Source: Bactericera cockerelli (taxonomy: Eukaryota; Arthropoda; Insecta; Hemiptera; Triozidae). Taken from it: a stretch of DNA of 64,000 bases. The position numbers were made by a program, and so were the translations under genes. The notes beneath the pieces are model-generated. The model did not search any database, was not told where the DNA came from, and saw nothing but the letters and a program-made list of their open reading frames with translations. Within the stretch, counting starts at the first letter, position 1; every line of letters starts with the position of its first letter. The stretch is from the NCBI GenBank assembly GCA_024516035.1, contig JAMCCL010000113.1, positions 1 through 64,000 of the forward strand. The letters run 5' to 3'. Positions 12,301 to 21,698 of this stretch are shown here, one piece after another.

Positions 12301-15300
12301 CTCCACACCTGTAGCTTCAGTGTTGGGTGAGAATACTCTCTCATCTACTGCATCTACTTCAAGTCTCTTCCTCAATTTTTCAGGACATCGGTACACTTGA
12401 ACATTTGTACTCTGATCTATCTCTTTCTTCACAGCTTGGGCTGTTTGTGATATTGTTTGGAAAGCACCTGTCTGCCCTATCTTTTGGCCACTTTCTGATA
12501 TAGATTCAGCTGCTTTCCCAAATCCTTCTTTAAGTTGTTCAGCTTTCTTGGCAAGCTCTGCTTTGGTGGCATCATCTAATACACCTGATACTTTCCCTTT
12601 TAAGCCTTCATATTTTTCTTTGAATATTTCTGAACCTTTGGATGCTTCACTTTCTACTGAGTGGAATTTTTGTCTTGCCTTTTTAAGAGCTTCCGATTGT
12701 TCTAGCTTTTCAGCTTCTTCTCTAAACTTTTTTAAATTCTCTTTCATTTCTTTACTTCTTTGCATTTCATCTTTGACATTATCTAGAAATTTGGAGAAAA
12801 AGTTTTCTGGTTTTCGAGAAGGTGTTGAATAAGTTCGATTTTGATAACTTGTTAGAATGCTAGAACTCAAAGGTCTATGGATATAATTTGTTTTAGATAC
12901 AATATTAGCTTTGCTAAACATCACAGCTCTGAGATAGGTTATCATTTTGAAGGGTAAATTAAAATAACAACAAAAGAATATTGATAAAAGAAAAACAGTA
13001 ATTTAATTCTTACTGTGCAGGATCTATTGTAGATGGTCACAACTTCATTTTCAGCTTGGTTCAGACAGGATTTAGACTCAGTTGTAGTAGTTTTTCAATG
13101 ACACAAATTTAGTTTTTCCCCCCCTGAAATAAAAATAAAGATTGGTAAAGATTGATTTGATTTGATTTTTTTCTTCAACATTCTCATGTTTGTGCAAGTT
13201 GAGGGTACATTTAAATAAATTACAACTAAAACATAGGTAATATACTAATTACATAACAAAATACTCTTATATAAATGACATCACCCAAACAATTTTTGTA
13301 ACCTTGATAATCATATTTAATCATTTCATCACATTAGGTTACAGGCAATTTGGAAGATATTTGAATGAAACTGGGCGCCCAATGGTGTACTCGTGCAGTT
13401 TGCCAGCATATCAAGAAGAGAGAAAAATGGAGGTAGGTCCTGATCCAAGAAACTTATACCTATAAAAAAAAGTTTAATGCAATGATCATTTCATAGTGAA
13501 AAGACCCAAATACCTAACTTAGGATCTCTTTTACCTAGTGAGAAATTGTTCCCAGATTCTAAAGTAATTAAAAAATATGTAATTTTTCCAAAGCAAGTCT
13601 CATGTTAAATCAAGACCAGGTACAAAGGAAAAAGGATAAATTTTCCAGGACCCCACAGTTCAAACATTAATATGATTTTGAAGCTAACTTACTACAAAGA
13701 CAAAAGTGATGTATTTTACAGACTGATGTTTCTTGAAAATCTTTTAAATGGAATTTTCTGTAGGTTACCTACTCCGCTAATGTCTGATAAAACTCACAGA
13801 AGTATTTATTTTTCCATTGTACCTAGTTTGTCAGAGGGTGGCCTATTAAATTTCTTTGTTAATGTTGAAGAAAAGTTATGCTAACTATTTTAACTACCCT
13901 CAAAAAGGTTATTCAAAATTATTTTGTAAGGTACCTAGATAAACTTGCATAGTCTAGTGCATAGTCAGACTTGATTACATCTACTCAAGTGTTAAAGTTT
14001 GAATTTGTGTAGCATTGTTGAATTTTTTTTTGGTTGATTCAATGTTAGTCTGATCAACATTACAGTCAAAATTAAAATTCAAATAAGTGATTCTAGAATT
14101 TTGTTCGCAGCCAGTTTTGGGGCCTATTTTTTTAATTAACCAATTGGAGAGCTTGTAATATTTAAGACAAACAACATTTTAGTAGCATGAAAGCACTTAA
14201 ATTTCAAACTCATTTACTTGATTAGCACTATGCACTAGTAGAATAGTCAAATAAGATATAATTTCAAAAGATATAATTAACAAAATATAGTACTGTTGTG
14301 GTGTGTACTTTTGGATGCACTTTTGGTTTTTGTTTTTTTATAAACAAGGATATAATATGGACATAAAGAAAGGAGAACATATTTAATAGCTTTCTGAAAA
14401 GAATGGAGCAAGAATACAAGATATATTGGTGTTTTCAGGATGCAGGTACTTGATCTTGAAATTAAAATGTAATTGATTTCACTGTGTTCATTCCCCCTGT
14501 GTTTCAACTTGAGGTGATGCAACAAAGTCATAGAATTTTATATACTTACTGAATGAATTTTATGTCTTCATAGAGATTCCCAGAGAAATCTACTTGACTT
14601 TTCACTGATTAAATTGAAAAGCTGTTGTAAAATTGGGTGAAAATCAAATTTTGGGCTGATAAGCCTCATTGTTTATCAATTCATGAAAAATTCAAAATCT
14701 GCCGCTCTACTCCATATCATACGAGCCAACGCGCACGTAACAAAAGGTGCGTTTACAAGAAGACCATTCTTTGAAGTTTAAAAAAATATGACTTTGGGCA
14801 CAAGCCACTAATATTTCAGTTTCTTCTTTTTGGCTGATTTTACGACCCTTCAAGAAACACAATTCTGCCCTGCTACCTACACTTGAGAGCAACAAAAGCG
14901 AATCAAACTTTCTCCTCCACCAAATCTGCGATATCTTCGAAATTACTATTTCTATCGAGTCGTAAGATGTCTCAAAACGTTGTAAATTTTGTTTTCTACA
15001 ATTTCATAATTTCGATTGTTAAAAAAAAACCTACCAGAAGCCGTCAAAATGAATTTTTACTACAGGATGTCAAAAAAGAAGAAAATCATGATTTTTTTAT
15101 TTTTAACAAAAGAAGTTATAACATGAAAAATCAAAAAGATTTATTAATAACAATGGTGAATCAGTATTTTGTGTTGCCTCCCTGAGCTCTAATCACAGCA
15201 TTCATTCGATTTGGCATTGACTGGATCAAAGTAACCACATTTTCTTGAGGCAACCTCTCCCATTCTTCGGTGAGGGTGATCTTGAGCTCTGCTACAGTCT

Positions 15301-18300
15301 GGGGAGCCGGTATTTTGCATCGAACACTTTGCTTGAGTTGGTTCCATAGATTTTCGATCGATTTGAGGTCGGGACTAAGAGAGGGCCAGTCCAAAGTGTC
15401 AATATTCTCCTCACACAAGAACTCCTGAACACAGTTAGCCACATGTGGGCGGGCATTGTCGTGCATTAGGAAGAACTGGTCGCCATAAGTTGATCGAGAA
15501 GAACCACATGGGTCTGCAGGACTTCAAGAAGCTGGAATTTAACCAAAGAGAGCTTCAACTGGACCCAAACTCTCCAGAGAGCACAGGGAAAGGAGACTTA
15601 GATTCGTCATAGAACACGTGAATTAGACACCTGAGCAATGGCGCTCTGTTTTCTTCACTGATGAATGCCGGGTGTGTTTATTTGGTACTGACAGAAGGAA
15701 AAGAGTCTATAAAGGGGGGGAGATAGGTATGCTGAGTGATGCATCACAGAAACTGTTAGTTTTGGCGGTGGTTCCTGTATGGTGTGGGGTGGGATTTCAA
15801 CTGAAAGAAAGAATGAATTGGTTTTCATCACATGCGGTGCGGGAGGTGGCCTGAACAGTCAGCGATACATTGATAACATCCTGCAGACCCATGTGGTTCC
15901 TCTCGCTCAAATTATGGGCCACCAGTTCCTCCTCATGCACGACAATGCCCGCCCACATGCGACTAACTGTGTTCGGGAGTTCTTGGGTGAGGAGAATATT
16001 GACACTTTGGACTGGTCCTCTCTTAGTCCCGACCTCAAACCGATCGAAAATCTATGGAACCAACTCAAGCAAAGTGTTCGAGGCAGAATACCGGCTCCCC
16101 AGACTGTAGCAGAGCTCAAGATCACCCTCACCGAAGAATGGGAGAGGTTGCCTCAAGAAAATGTGGTTACTTTGATCCAGTCAATGCCAAATCGAATGAA
16201 TGCTGTGATTAGAGCTCAGGGAGGCAACACAAAATACTGATTCACCATTGTTATTAATGAATCTTTTTGATTTTTCATGTTATAACTTCTTTTGTTAAAA
16301 ATAAAAAAATCATGATTTTCTTCTTTTTTGACATCCTGTAGTAAAACTTCATTTTGACGGCTTTTGGTAGGTTTTTTTTTTACAATCGAATTATAAATTT
16401 ACAACGTTTTGAGACATCTTACCACTCGATAGAAATAGTAATTTCGAAGATATCGCAGATTTGGTGGAGGAGAAAGTTTGATTCGCTTTTGTTGCTCTCA
16501 AGTGTATTTGAAATGTATTATTTTTATATACGCATTTAATGTAGTTAATACTCGTACAGGTACCGTCGATATACCTATCTTTTCTTCGAGGTCCACACCT
16601 TCAGTTCAGAAGGCAGCCATTCTATCTAAATTTTACAGACGAGGAACATTGGTTTCACTCTACACACCAAACTGTTTTTGTAGGTATTTATGAAACGAGT
16701 ACCTATTTTCAACAGGAGTCTTTATAGTCATTCAGATTAGTTTTTTATTCGCCGGGAATCACACCAGCTAATCACAATATATTATGAACCTTACAGAGCC
16801 TCGATTGAGCCGGAAATGGTTTTTATATACAATCATAATATTTCATGAAATCAAAATAATTTGTTTTTTATAGATCAACTTCACTAATTTGGCGGAAGTG
16901 TGCAATTTGTGGAGGAACTACGATGACATCGATGATTCTTGGTACAGTGTGTCGACAATAGCCAATTACTTTGCTCTCAAGCAAGATCTCTGGACCAAAT
17001 ACGCTGGTCCAGGACATTGGAATGATCCTGATATGGTAAAATATGAAACCTAACAAATTATACATGTTTTAATTATTAAAGATGGTTCTAAATCCTGTTG
17101 ACGTGGTGCCCGTGTAAGCAAAACACTGGGATTGCTTACAGCTTTTATGTAGTCCGGGGTTTTATTTTCAGCGATTTGGTAAATAAATGGTGCGCTCAAA
17201 TTAAGGCGCAGTCATGTAAAATAAAAAACACTGCCAATTATGGACACAATACTTCCTCGTGATTGCTTCACATTGTAAACACGTGCCAATTTTGAGGTTT
17301 TATAGAAAATTACTTGTATCTCCAAAACGGCTGAACCGATTTTCTTCAAATTTGTTTTATATGGTAGAAAACCGTTTTTTATACATTCTAGATTCTACAA
17401 AAAATTCTGTATCGGCAAGTCGTGGTTCTTATTTTTTGACTTTATTGTCCAAAATTTCGGATTTTCTTAACTATCAGAGTCAAATTATAATTAATTAAAA
17501 ATAAAATATAAAAAGCCTGTGTAAAACAATAATATGCATATATATACAAAATTTCATCAAAATCGGGTGTACCGTTCACGAGATATAAGCGTTTAAGTAA
17601 AAAGTTAGTGGTCAGGCGCATGGGCTTTTTCACCAAGAACCGCTAGTACGAATTCGATGAATTTAAAATGGGACCATCTACAGAATGTCTCCTAAATGTG
17701 TGCAAAATTTCATCAAAATCGGTCGAGTAGTTTCCGAGATTTGCGCGTTACAAGGAATCGTTTTAACAGACCGACAGAACGACAGACCGACAGACCGACA
17801 GACCGACAGACAGACACAAAACCAAATTTGCTCAGGAGGTTATGAAACGTCCAGAAATCTGAAAAAAATTGAAATCGGAGCAAAAAAATATTTTTTTTTA
17901 CAAAAAACGAACACAATACTTCCGATTTCTAATATTAGAAATTTCTCGGAAGTAATTGAAAGTTTTAGGTACCTATACCCGCATTCTCTCTCAGTAGGTA
18001 ACTAATAAATCACTTGTCTTTCCTTTGTGATTGCGACAGTTGATTATCGGTAACTTCGGGCTAACCTACGAGCAAAGCAAGCAGCAGATGGCAATCTGGG
18101 CTATCCTGGCCGCTCCACTTATCATGTCCAATAATCTGGAAGACATCAAGCCAGAGTTCAAGGCTATCCTGCAGAACGAAGGAATCCTGAAAATAAACCA
18201 GGACCCTCTTGGAATTCAAGGACGACGGATCTATGTGGTAGGAACAGCTGTAGTACTTATTTTTAAAGTTGTCATATTTGTGTTAATCACTTTCGTGATA

Positions 18301-21024
18301 TCATAAGTACTCAAACTCGCTTAATTCACTAAATCTTTGCTGAAACCGGGACTCGAACCACCGATCTCCATGTTACAAGTCCGCTGCCTTATCGATCAAG
18401 CTACTAAGGTCGGTGTAGTACTTATTTCTAACGTGTAATTTTTGAAAATTATCATATTTATGTAAATCATGATGATGTGATGTCACAATTGCTCAAACTC
18501 GCTCTACTAAATCTTTGCTGAACTTGGGACTCGAACCAACCCACGCGCGACGTCAGGGTGCGAGTATTGATTGGGCTACTGAGGTCTGTTTCGTGTGATT
18601 TTTATTACATTCTATAATGGTTCATATGGTCTCTGAATCATAGATAAAGTGAATTTAACCCTTAACCCGAAACATGATTTTTTTTGTACATAATCCGAAA
18701 CACCGGTCTGAGAGACCGCTATCTTATATTTTACCGAGTTTAACACACATAAAATTACCTAAAGGCGAAAAAAATGTTATTATAATTTATGTGAACAAAA
18801 TGTCTTTGTTTTGATAAACTGTAGCGGTCTGTGAGACCGGTGTTTCAGGTTAAGGGTTAAAAAAATAAAATAAAAATAGCAGATTTTTTTATTTTAATGA
18901 ACAAAACTCGAGAAAAATAAATTCATAAGAACGATAATGGGTCGTGGTGCACTTGAGCTTCACAAGGGGCGAAATTAATAGACAGATTCTATATCTCAAG
19001 TCTTTGCTAAGCGTTGGTTTTACCTATCTTACACAGTACACAATCCGTGACTTAGCACCACAGAGGTATTACAAAAACGTCTATTAATTCCGCCCTAAGA
19101 GTTCAATGCTGTCTGTAGGAGACCTAAACAACTGACATCAACGTGTTTTTCCAGGAGAAGAACATCGAGATTTGGACCCGCCCCATCACTCCCAAAGAGG
19201 GAGACCAGTACAGCTATGCAGTGGCTTTTATAAGCAAACGAACAGATGGTAGAGCATACCCCTACAATGTCACCCTATCTAATATTGGACTCAAGCATGT
19301 GTATGGATACAAATTTGAGGTGAGCATAAAAGTTATTTGAAGATTTTATACGCGCGTGAGTGGGGTACCAGCCTTTGGATACCTATTGGGTCACTCTAGC
19401 TGAGAAGGGGAGGGAATTGTACTCTTATGTCCGAAAATCTATAGACATTTTACTGAATTACCTAATAATGTAAAAATAAAGGACAAACACAATTATGTAC
19501 TAAGTATTTAACAAACATAAGAAAAAAAAAATATTTTTTCTTTTCAATAAATTGGTTTGAGAAAGGGAAAAGCTTCTGCCAAAGAGTGTGAGACTCAGAC
19601 CGATCGCCCAGTATCCATGGCTGCCTACAATGTCCGAGGCTCCTTATCAATGCTAAACCATACTACAGGGTGGGCCAAGAATTCGTTAACATTTAAATGT
19701 AACTTACCGCGAAAACTATTGCCGCGCGGTTCTTAGCACCGATGCTACTGGAATTTGCTGGCTATAATCGTAACACATGGTTTCAACAAGATGGAGCCAC
19801 GTGTCACACATCGAACGAGTCCTTGCCGGTGGTCAAAGACATGTTTCCGGAAAAGCTGATATCCAGACGTGGTGACATCCCATGGCCACCCAGAAGTCCA
19901 GATCTATCCCCAGCAGACTTCTTTTTATGGGGTTATTTAAAGAGTCGTGTCTACATTGATAAACCGAATACACTGCGTCAACTTAAAGAAAAAAATCATC
20001 GAAGAGATGTCGGCGATCTCGCGGTCTCTTTGCAGAAGAGTATTTGAAAACTTCAGGACTCGCTTAGATGAGTGCAAAAACCGAAACGGTGGTCATTTAG
20101 ACGAAATAATTTAAAAAAATAAACTAATTAGCTTTCTCGTAAATAAACGATTTCTAAAATATGTTAAATGGTTTTTTTTTATACGATTTTTTCAAATGTT
20201 AACTAATTCATGGCCCACCCTGTATAAAAACTGTGGGAATGTTAAAAAAACACTCCATAATTAGGTAGGTAAGTAAGTTAGTTATTTTGCATTCAATCAT
20301 TGTTGATACATTTTTGCATTTCAGGATTTATTTGCTGATGAATTGTCTAATGCAACTAGAGTAAGAATTGGAGATGTGAGAAACAAAATTGTTTTGCCCA
20401 GGAACTCCATCAAAGTTCATATTAATCCTTCAGGTTAGTGGTAATTTGCAATTAGCTGTCTATATATAAAAAAAAAACTTTGCAAAAATAAGAAGAAAAA
20501 ATTACACTTTTAAACAAAAGGTCAAAGAAGGTTTCTCTAGGAACAAATTCACGAAAATGGTGCAGTATAATGGTCTCATTCTTTACAGGCAACAGGTTAG
20601 TGACCTACATAAGTTAATCAAATGAATGATTAAAATAAAATAAAAATAAAATCAAGGGTATTAGGTCCTCCTACAGTTATAGTAATTGTTACCTATGATT
20701 ATTATTATTTATTTATTTGCTAAATTTTAAAAAAAGTAATAATTACTAAAATGTCTTAGATCTTCTAGGTCAAGAACATACATTTTTTATACCTGTCTCC
20801 AAAATGTAATTTGTTGCTAAAAAGGGTAGAACAGAAAGCTGCAAGTATAACTTCCAAACTAAGCATACCAATTAATAATTACAGTTTGATTGTTGATTAA
20901 ACTACTGATTTAAAAACTTTCAGGTGCTGTCTTTCTCAAAGCTACAGTTGTTGAAGAAGAGGAAGTGGGAGGAAAGACTTTGGATTGTGTAGATGACCTG
21001 ACATGTGAATTTCGGATCAATTAG
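7789..21024 (+). CDS. Alpha-N-acetylgalactosaminidase (GH27), nine exons, 5' end unresolved
   Basis: A lysosomal retaining glycosidase expected to remove terminal alpha-GalNAc from glycoconjugates. Exons: 7789-7964, 8621-8796, 9972-10146, 13338-13432, 16874-17035, 18040-18237, 19155-19319, 20325-20433, 20924-21024. All joins keep frame once one surplus T at 8687-8689 in exon 2 is discounted. Landmarks in order: [20 protein letters not shown], nucleophile Asp in [16 protein letters not shown], acid/base Asp in [34 protein letters not shown]. The Ser and Ala in CSLPAY match the pair that selects GalNAc in human NAGA (Glu and Leu in alpha-galactosidase A). About 450 codons are read, near family size. 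The 24 codons before LDNG contain no Met and no clear signal peptide, so the true start lies in a missing upstream exon or that exon is misread. An AATAAA follows at 21321. Introns carry TIM44 and several transposons. Confidence 0.88.
8407..8530. repeat. Poly(A)-rich tract in GH27 intron
   Basis: A run of about 30 A residues followed by A-rich AAACAAACAAAAATGCAAATAAAT sequence. It could be the tail of a retroposon on the + strand, but no recognisable body precedes it. Confidence 0.4.
8890..9180 (+). repeat. Interspersed repeat with hairpin head (ACTTTCCTTATCC...GGAAAGT)
   Basis: It begins with the palindrome ACTTTCCTTATCCTATACTAAGGAAAGT, then CCGTGCGTCTGTCTGACTGTAAACAG and GAGAACGGTAAGAGCTAGAGACTTGAAATTTGG. 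Related heads occur at about 50139 and 54645. The layout (hairpin, CTGT-rich motif, 'GAGAACGG' motif) resembles the 1436-2142 family, suggesting related non-autonomous elements. It lies in the GH27 intron after exon 2. Confidence 0.5.
9319..9371. repeat. Long C then T homopolymer
   Basis: About 11 C followed by about 40 T. Lengths of such runs are unreliable in any assembly. It may be a retroposon tail on the - strand, but no body was recognised. Confidence 0.5.
10147..10216 (+). repeat. 22-bp tandem repeat duplicating a 5' splice site
   Basis: The donor of GH27 exon 3 (GAG G|GTAAGTTAGAGG) starts a 22-bp unit present about three and a third times, with unit starts at 10147, 10169, 10191 and 10213. 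Units 1, 2 and 4 keep GT; unit 3 reads ATAAGTT and has lost it. Use of a downstream copy would lengthen the exon by 22 or 66 bases; the first shifts the frame and the second runs into an in-frame TAA. Confidence 0.8.
10390..10460 (+). repeat. Degenerate tRNA-like sequence (SINE head)
   Basis: GTGGCCGTAGTGGTTAAGGCG resembles the A-box arm of a serine or leucine tRNA and is followed by GGATCCGTTCC at the B-box position. The B box is degenerate and no cloverleaf closes, so a decayed SINE head is more likely than a tRNA. Confidence 0.35.
11644..12945 (-). CDS. Timm44: Mitochondrial import subunit TIM44, intronless
   Basis: A 433-residue protein and peripheral partner of the TIM23 translocase, which tethers mtHsp70 on the matrix side of the inner membrane. 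An N-terminal basic, Ser/Thr-rich presequence (about residues 1-40, ending near RTYSTPSRK) is followed by a charged helical region (about 48-190: [27 protein letters not shown] helices). The C-terminal Tim44 domain follows (about 230-430: [51 protein letters not shown]). Length is close to the 450-residue animal proteins, and there is no frameshift or stop. The gene lies wholly inside the GH27 intron between exons ending at 10146 and starting at 13338, on the opposite strand. A TTTATT (AATAAA on this strand) lies at 11458. Lack of introns hints at a retrocopy, but the frame is intact. Confidence 0.95.
   Translation of the reverse strand: MITYLRAVMFSKANIVSKTNYIHRPLSSSILTSYQNRTYSTPSRKPENFFSKFLDNVKDEMQRSKEMKENLKKFREEAEKLEQSEALKKARQKFHSVESEASKGSEIFKEKYEGLKGKVSGVLDDATKAELAKKAEQLKEGFGKAAESISESGQKIGQTGAFQTISQTAQAVKKEIDQSTNVQVYRCPEKLRKRLEVDAVDERVFSPNTEATGVELHKDSRFSQSWQEFKQNNPYVNRVMDWKVKYDESNNPMVRASRLITDKVTDIVGGLFQKTELSETLTEICKIDPNFDRSEFLHQCQIDIIPNVMEAMIRGDLEILKDWCHDGPFNILSTPIKQAHLLGYQFCSKILDIDNLDLTMGKVMEQGPVLIISFLSQQILCMRDKAGKVVDGDPDKILRVQHLWVLCRDMNELNPRAAWKLLDLSAQSSEQLL
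15161..15466 (-). pseudogene. Tc1 transposase C-terminal fragment (left arm)
   Basis: 101 codons from [12 protein letters not shown] to GGNTKY, including the second catalytic Asp (HDNARPH) and the Glu in ENLW at the DD34E spacing. No upstream catalytic domain exists in this orientation, since the frame runs into the spacer of the palindrome. It is about 90% identical to the right arm by eye. Confidence 0.85.
15525..16240 (+). pseudogene. Tc1 transposase, 5'-truncated and frameshifted (right arm)
   Basis: Reads [10 protein letters not shown], an in-frame TAG at 15624 where Tc1 proteins carry Trp, then [13 protein letters not shown] (first catalytic Asp) and [11 protein letters not shown]. After a frameshift near the G run at 15714 it continues [20 protein letters not shown] and PIENLW to a stop at 16240. 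The spacing between the second Asp and the Glu is 34 residues, the Tc1 hallmark. The N-terminal DNA-binding region is absent. Confidence 0.85.
17227..17953 (-). repeat. Full copy of the 1436-2142 repeat, opposite orientation
   Basis: The reverse complement aligns over its length with 1436-2142, including the hairpin head at 17915-17953 and the CAGACCGACAGAC tract at 17767-17815 (the other copy has CTGTC...CTGTC). It lies in the GH27 intron between the exon ending at 17035 and that starting at 18040. Confidence 0.7.
18250..18590 (-). repeat. Tandem dimer of a tRNA-derived SINE (family C)
   Basis: Two units of about 165-175 bp lie head to tail, starting at about 18250 and 18415. Each carries a TAGTACTTATTT start, a TCAAACTCGC..CTAAATCTTTGCTGAA middle and a tRNA-like part. 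On the - strand these read as an A box (TTAGTAGCTTGATCG / CAGTAGCCCAATC) and a B box (GGTTCGAGTCCC). The first unit begins only about 12 bp after the GH27 exon 6 donor. Confidence 0.65.
18659..18856. mobile_element. piggyBac-type MITE
   Basis: 198 bp bounded by TTAA on both sides (18655-18658 and 18857-18860), with inverted ends CCCTTAACCCGAAACA and its complement TGTTTCAGGTTAAGGG. Subterminal ACCGGTCTGAGAGACCG and CGGTCTGTGAGACCGGT extend the symmetry. There is no coding capacity. TTAA duplication and CCC termini are those of the piggyBac superfamily. Confidence 0.8.
18966..19097. mobile_element. MITE, GGGCG..AATTAATAGAC family, copy 1
   Basis: About 130 bp with inverted ends GGGCGAAATTAATAGAC and GTCTATTAATTCCGCCC. 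The interior (CTATCTTACACAGTAC.CAATCCGTGACTTAGC) is shared with 28077-28204 and, reversed, with 29129-29224. Superfamily not determined; no clear target duplication was seen. Confidence 0.75.
19666..20222 (+). mobile_element. Internally deleted mariner-like element
   Basis: 557 bp flanked by TA, with inverted ends CAGGGTGGGCCAAGAATT and AATTCATGGCCCACCCTG; similarity continues inward through GTTAACATTT. Only the C-terminal part of a transposase remains inside. It lies in the GH27 intron between exons 7 and 8. Confidence 0.85.
19742..20047 (+). pseudogene. Tc1/mariner-superfamily transposase, C-terminal fragment
   Basis: About 100 codons with [12 protein letters not shown] (second catalytic Asp), [21 protein letters not shown] (third catalytic Asp region) and [13 protein letters not shown]. 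The first catalytic Asp and the DNA-binding domain are missing. The closing TIR follows about 140 bp downstream, so this is an internally deleted copy. Confidence 0.8.
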
Positions 21025-21698
21025 TATTATTGAAAAGTTGTAAAATTGATGTTAAATTAATTTTCCACTGTCTACCCTTTGGAACCATTTGTCAAAAGAG
21101 AAATCAAGGGATAGCTTTTAATTAAGAGTTCCAAGATTAAATTTAGAGAGTATGGGAAGATTAGATCAGCTTTTAAATTTTCTTAGTGTAAACTATCTTA
21201 GTAAATAATTACAGCCCCCCACAAATATTTTTACTCTTCAATTGTAGCTACCTATGTATCTCATGTATCAAAGCTTATGTAGGTACTTGATATATTTCAA
21301 ATGCATGTGTAAAATATTAAAATAAAAAGGAAAGCCACCTACTTCAGAAATGAACTATTATTTTCTCATTTGGACAACTTAAGGCAGTTTTATTGAGCCT
21401 GAAATTACTGTGTCTTAGCTTAGCTTTTTTTGATACAATTATCTTTAATAGGTAGTTAAATAGGTCTGGAGGAGAATTTTTTTATATATACAAATTAACA
21501 TCTTTATTCTCATGTGACAAAAAGTTTCTGATCAAAAGTACTGGTGTGATCTTAGATTGCTTTAAAGGAGTCAATAGTCAATTATTGTAACATGAATAAT
21601 AGCTCAACTATCCATCCACACAACATTAAAAAAATCTAACAAAAACTTGGTATAGTCTGAGTGAGTTCATCATAAAGCCTAGTGTTTCTAAGCTTTTC
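21025..21698. other. Shared 3' flank of GH27 and frataxin genes
   Basis: Holds the putative 3' UTRs of the two convergent genes. AATAAA on + at 21321 would serve the GH27 gene; TTTATT at 21503 (AATAAA on -) would serve frataxin. The two signals are about 180 bp apart and point at each other. No other element was seen. Confidence 0.55.

Larger units (their letters stand above)
14880..16504. mobile_element. Palindromic (fold-back) Tc1-type element
   Basis: The two arms, 14880-15521 and about 15879-16504, are near-identical inverted copies of the 3' half of a Tc1-type transposon. The outer ends are CACTTGAGAGC and GCTCTCAAGTG, each flanked by TA, the Tc1 target duplication. Both arms encode the C-terminal part of the transposase up to ...GGNTKY. 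The 357-bp spacer holds part of the upstream coding region of the + copy. The total length of 1625 bp equals that of a normal Tc1 element, but the left half has been replaced by an inverted copy of the right half. It sits in a GH27 intron (between exons 4 and 5) and should be non-autonomous. Confidence 0.85.
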
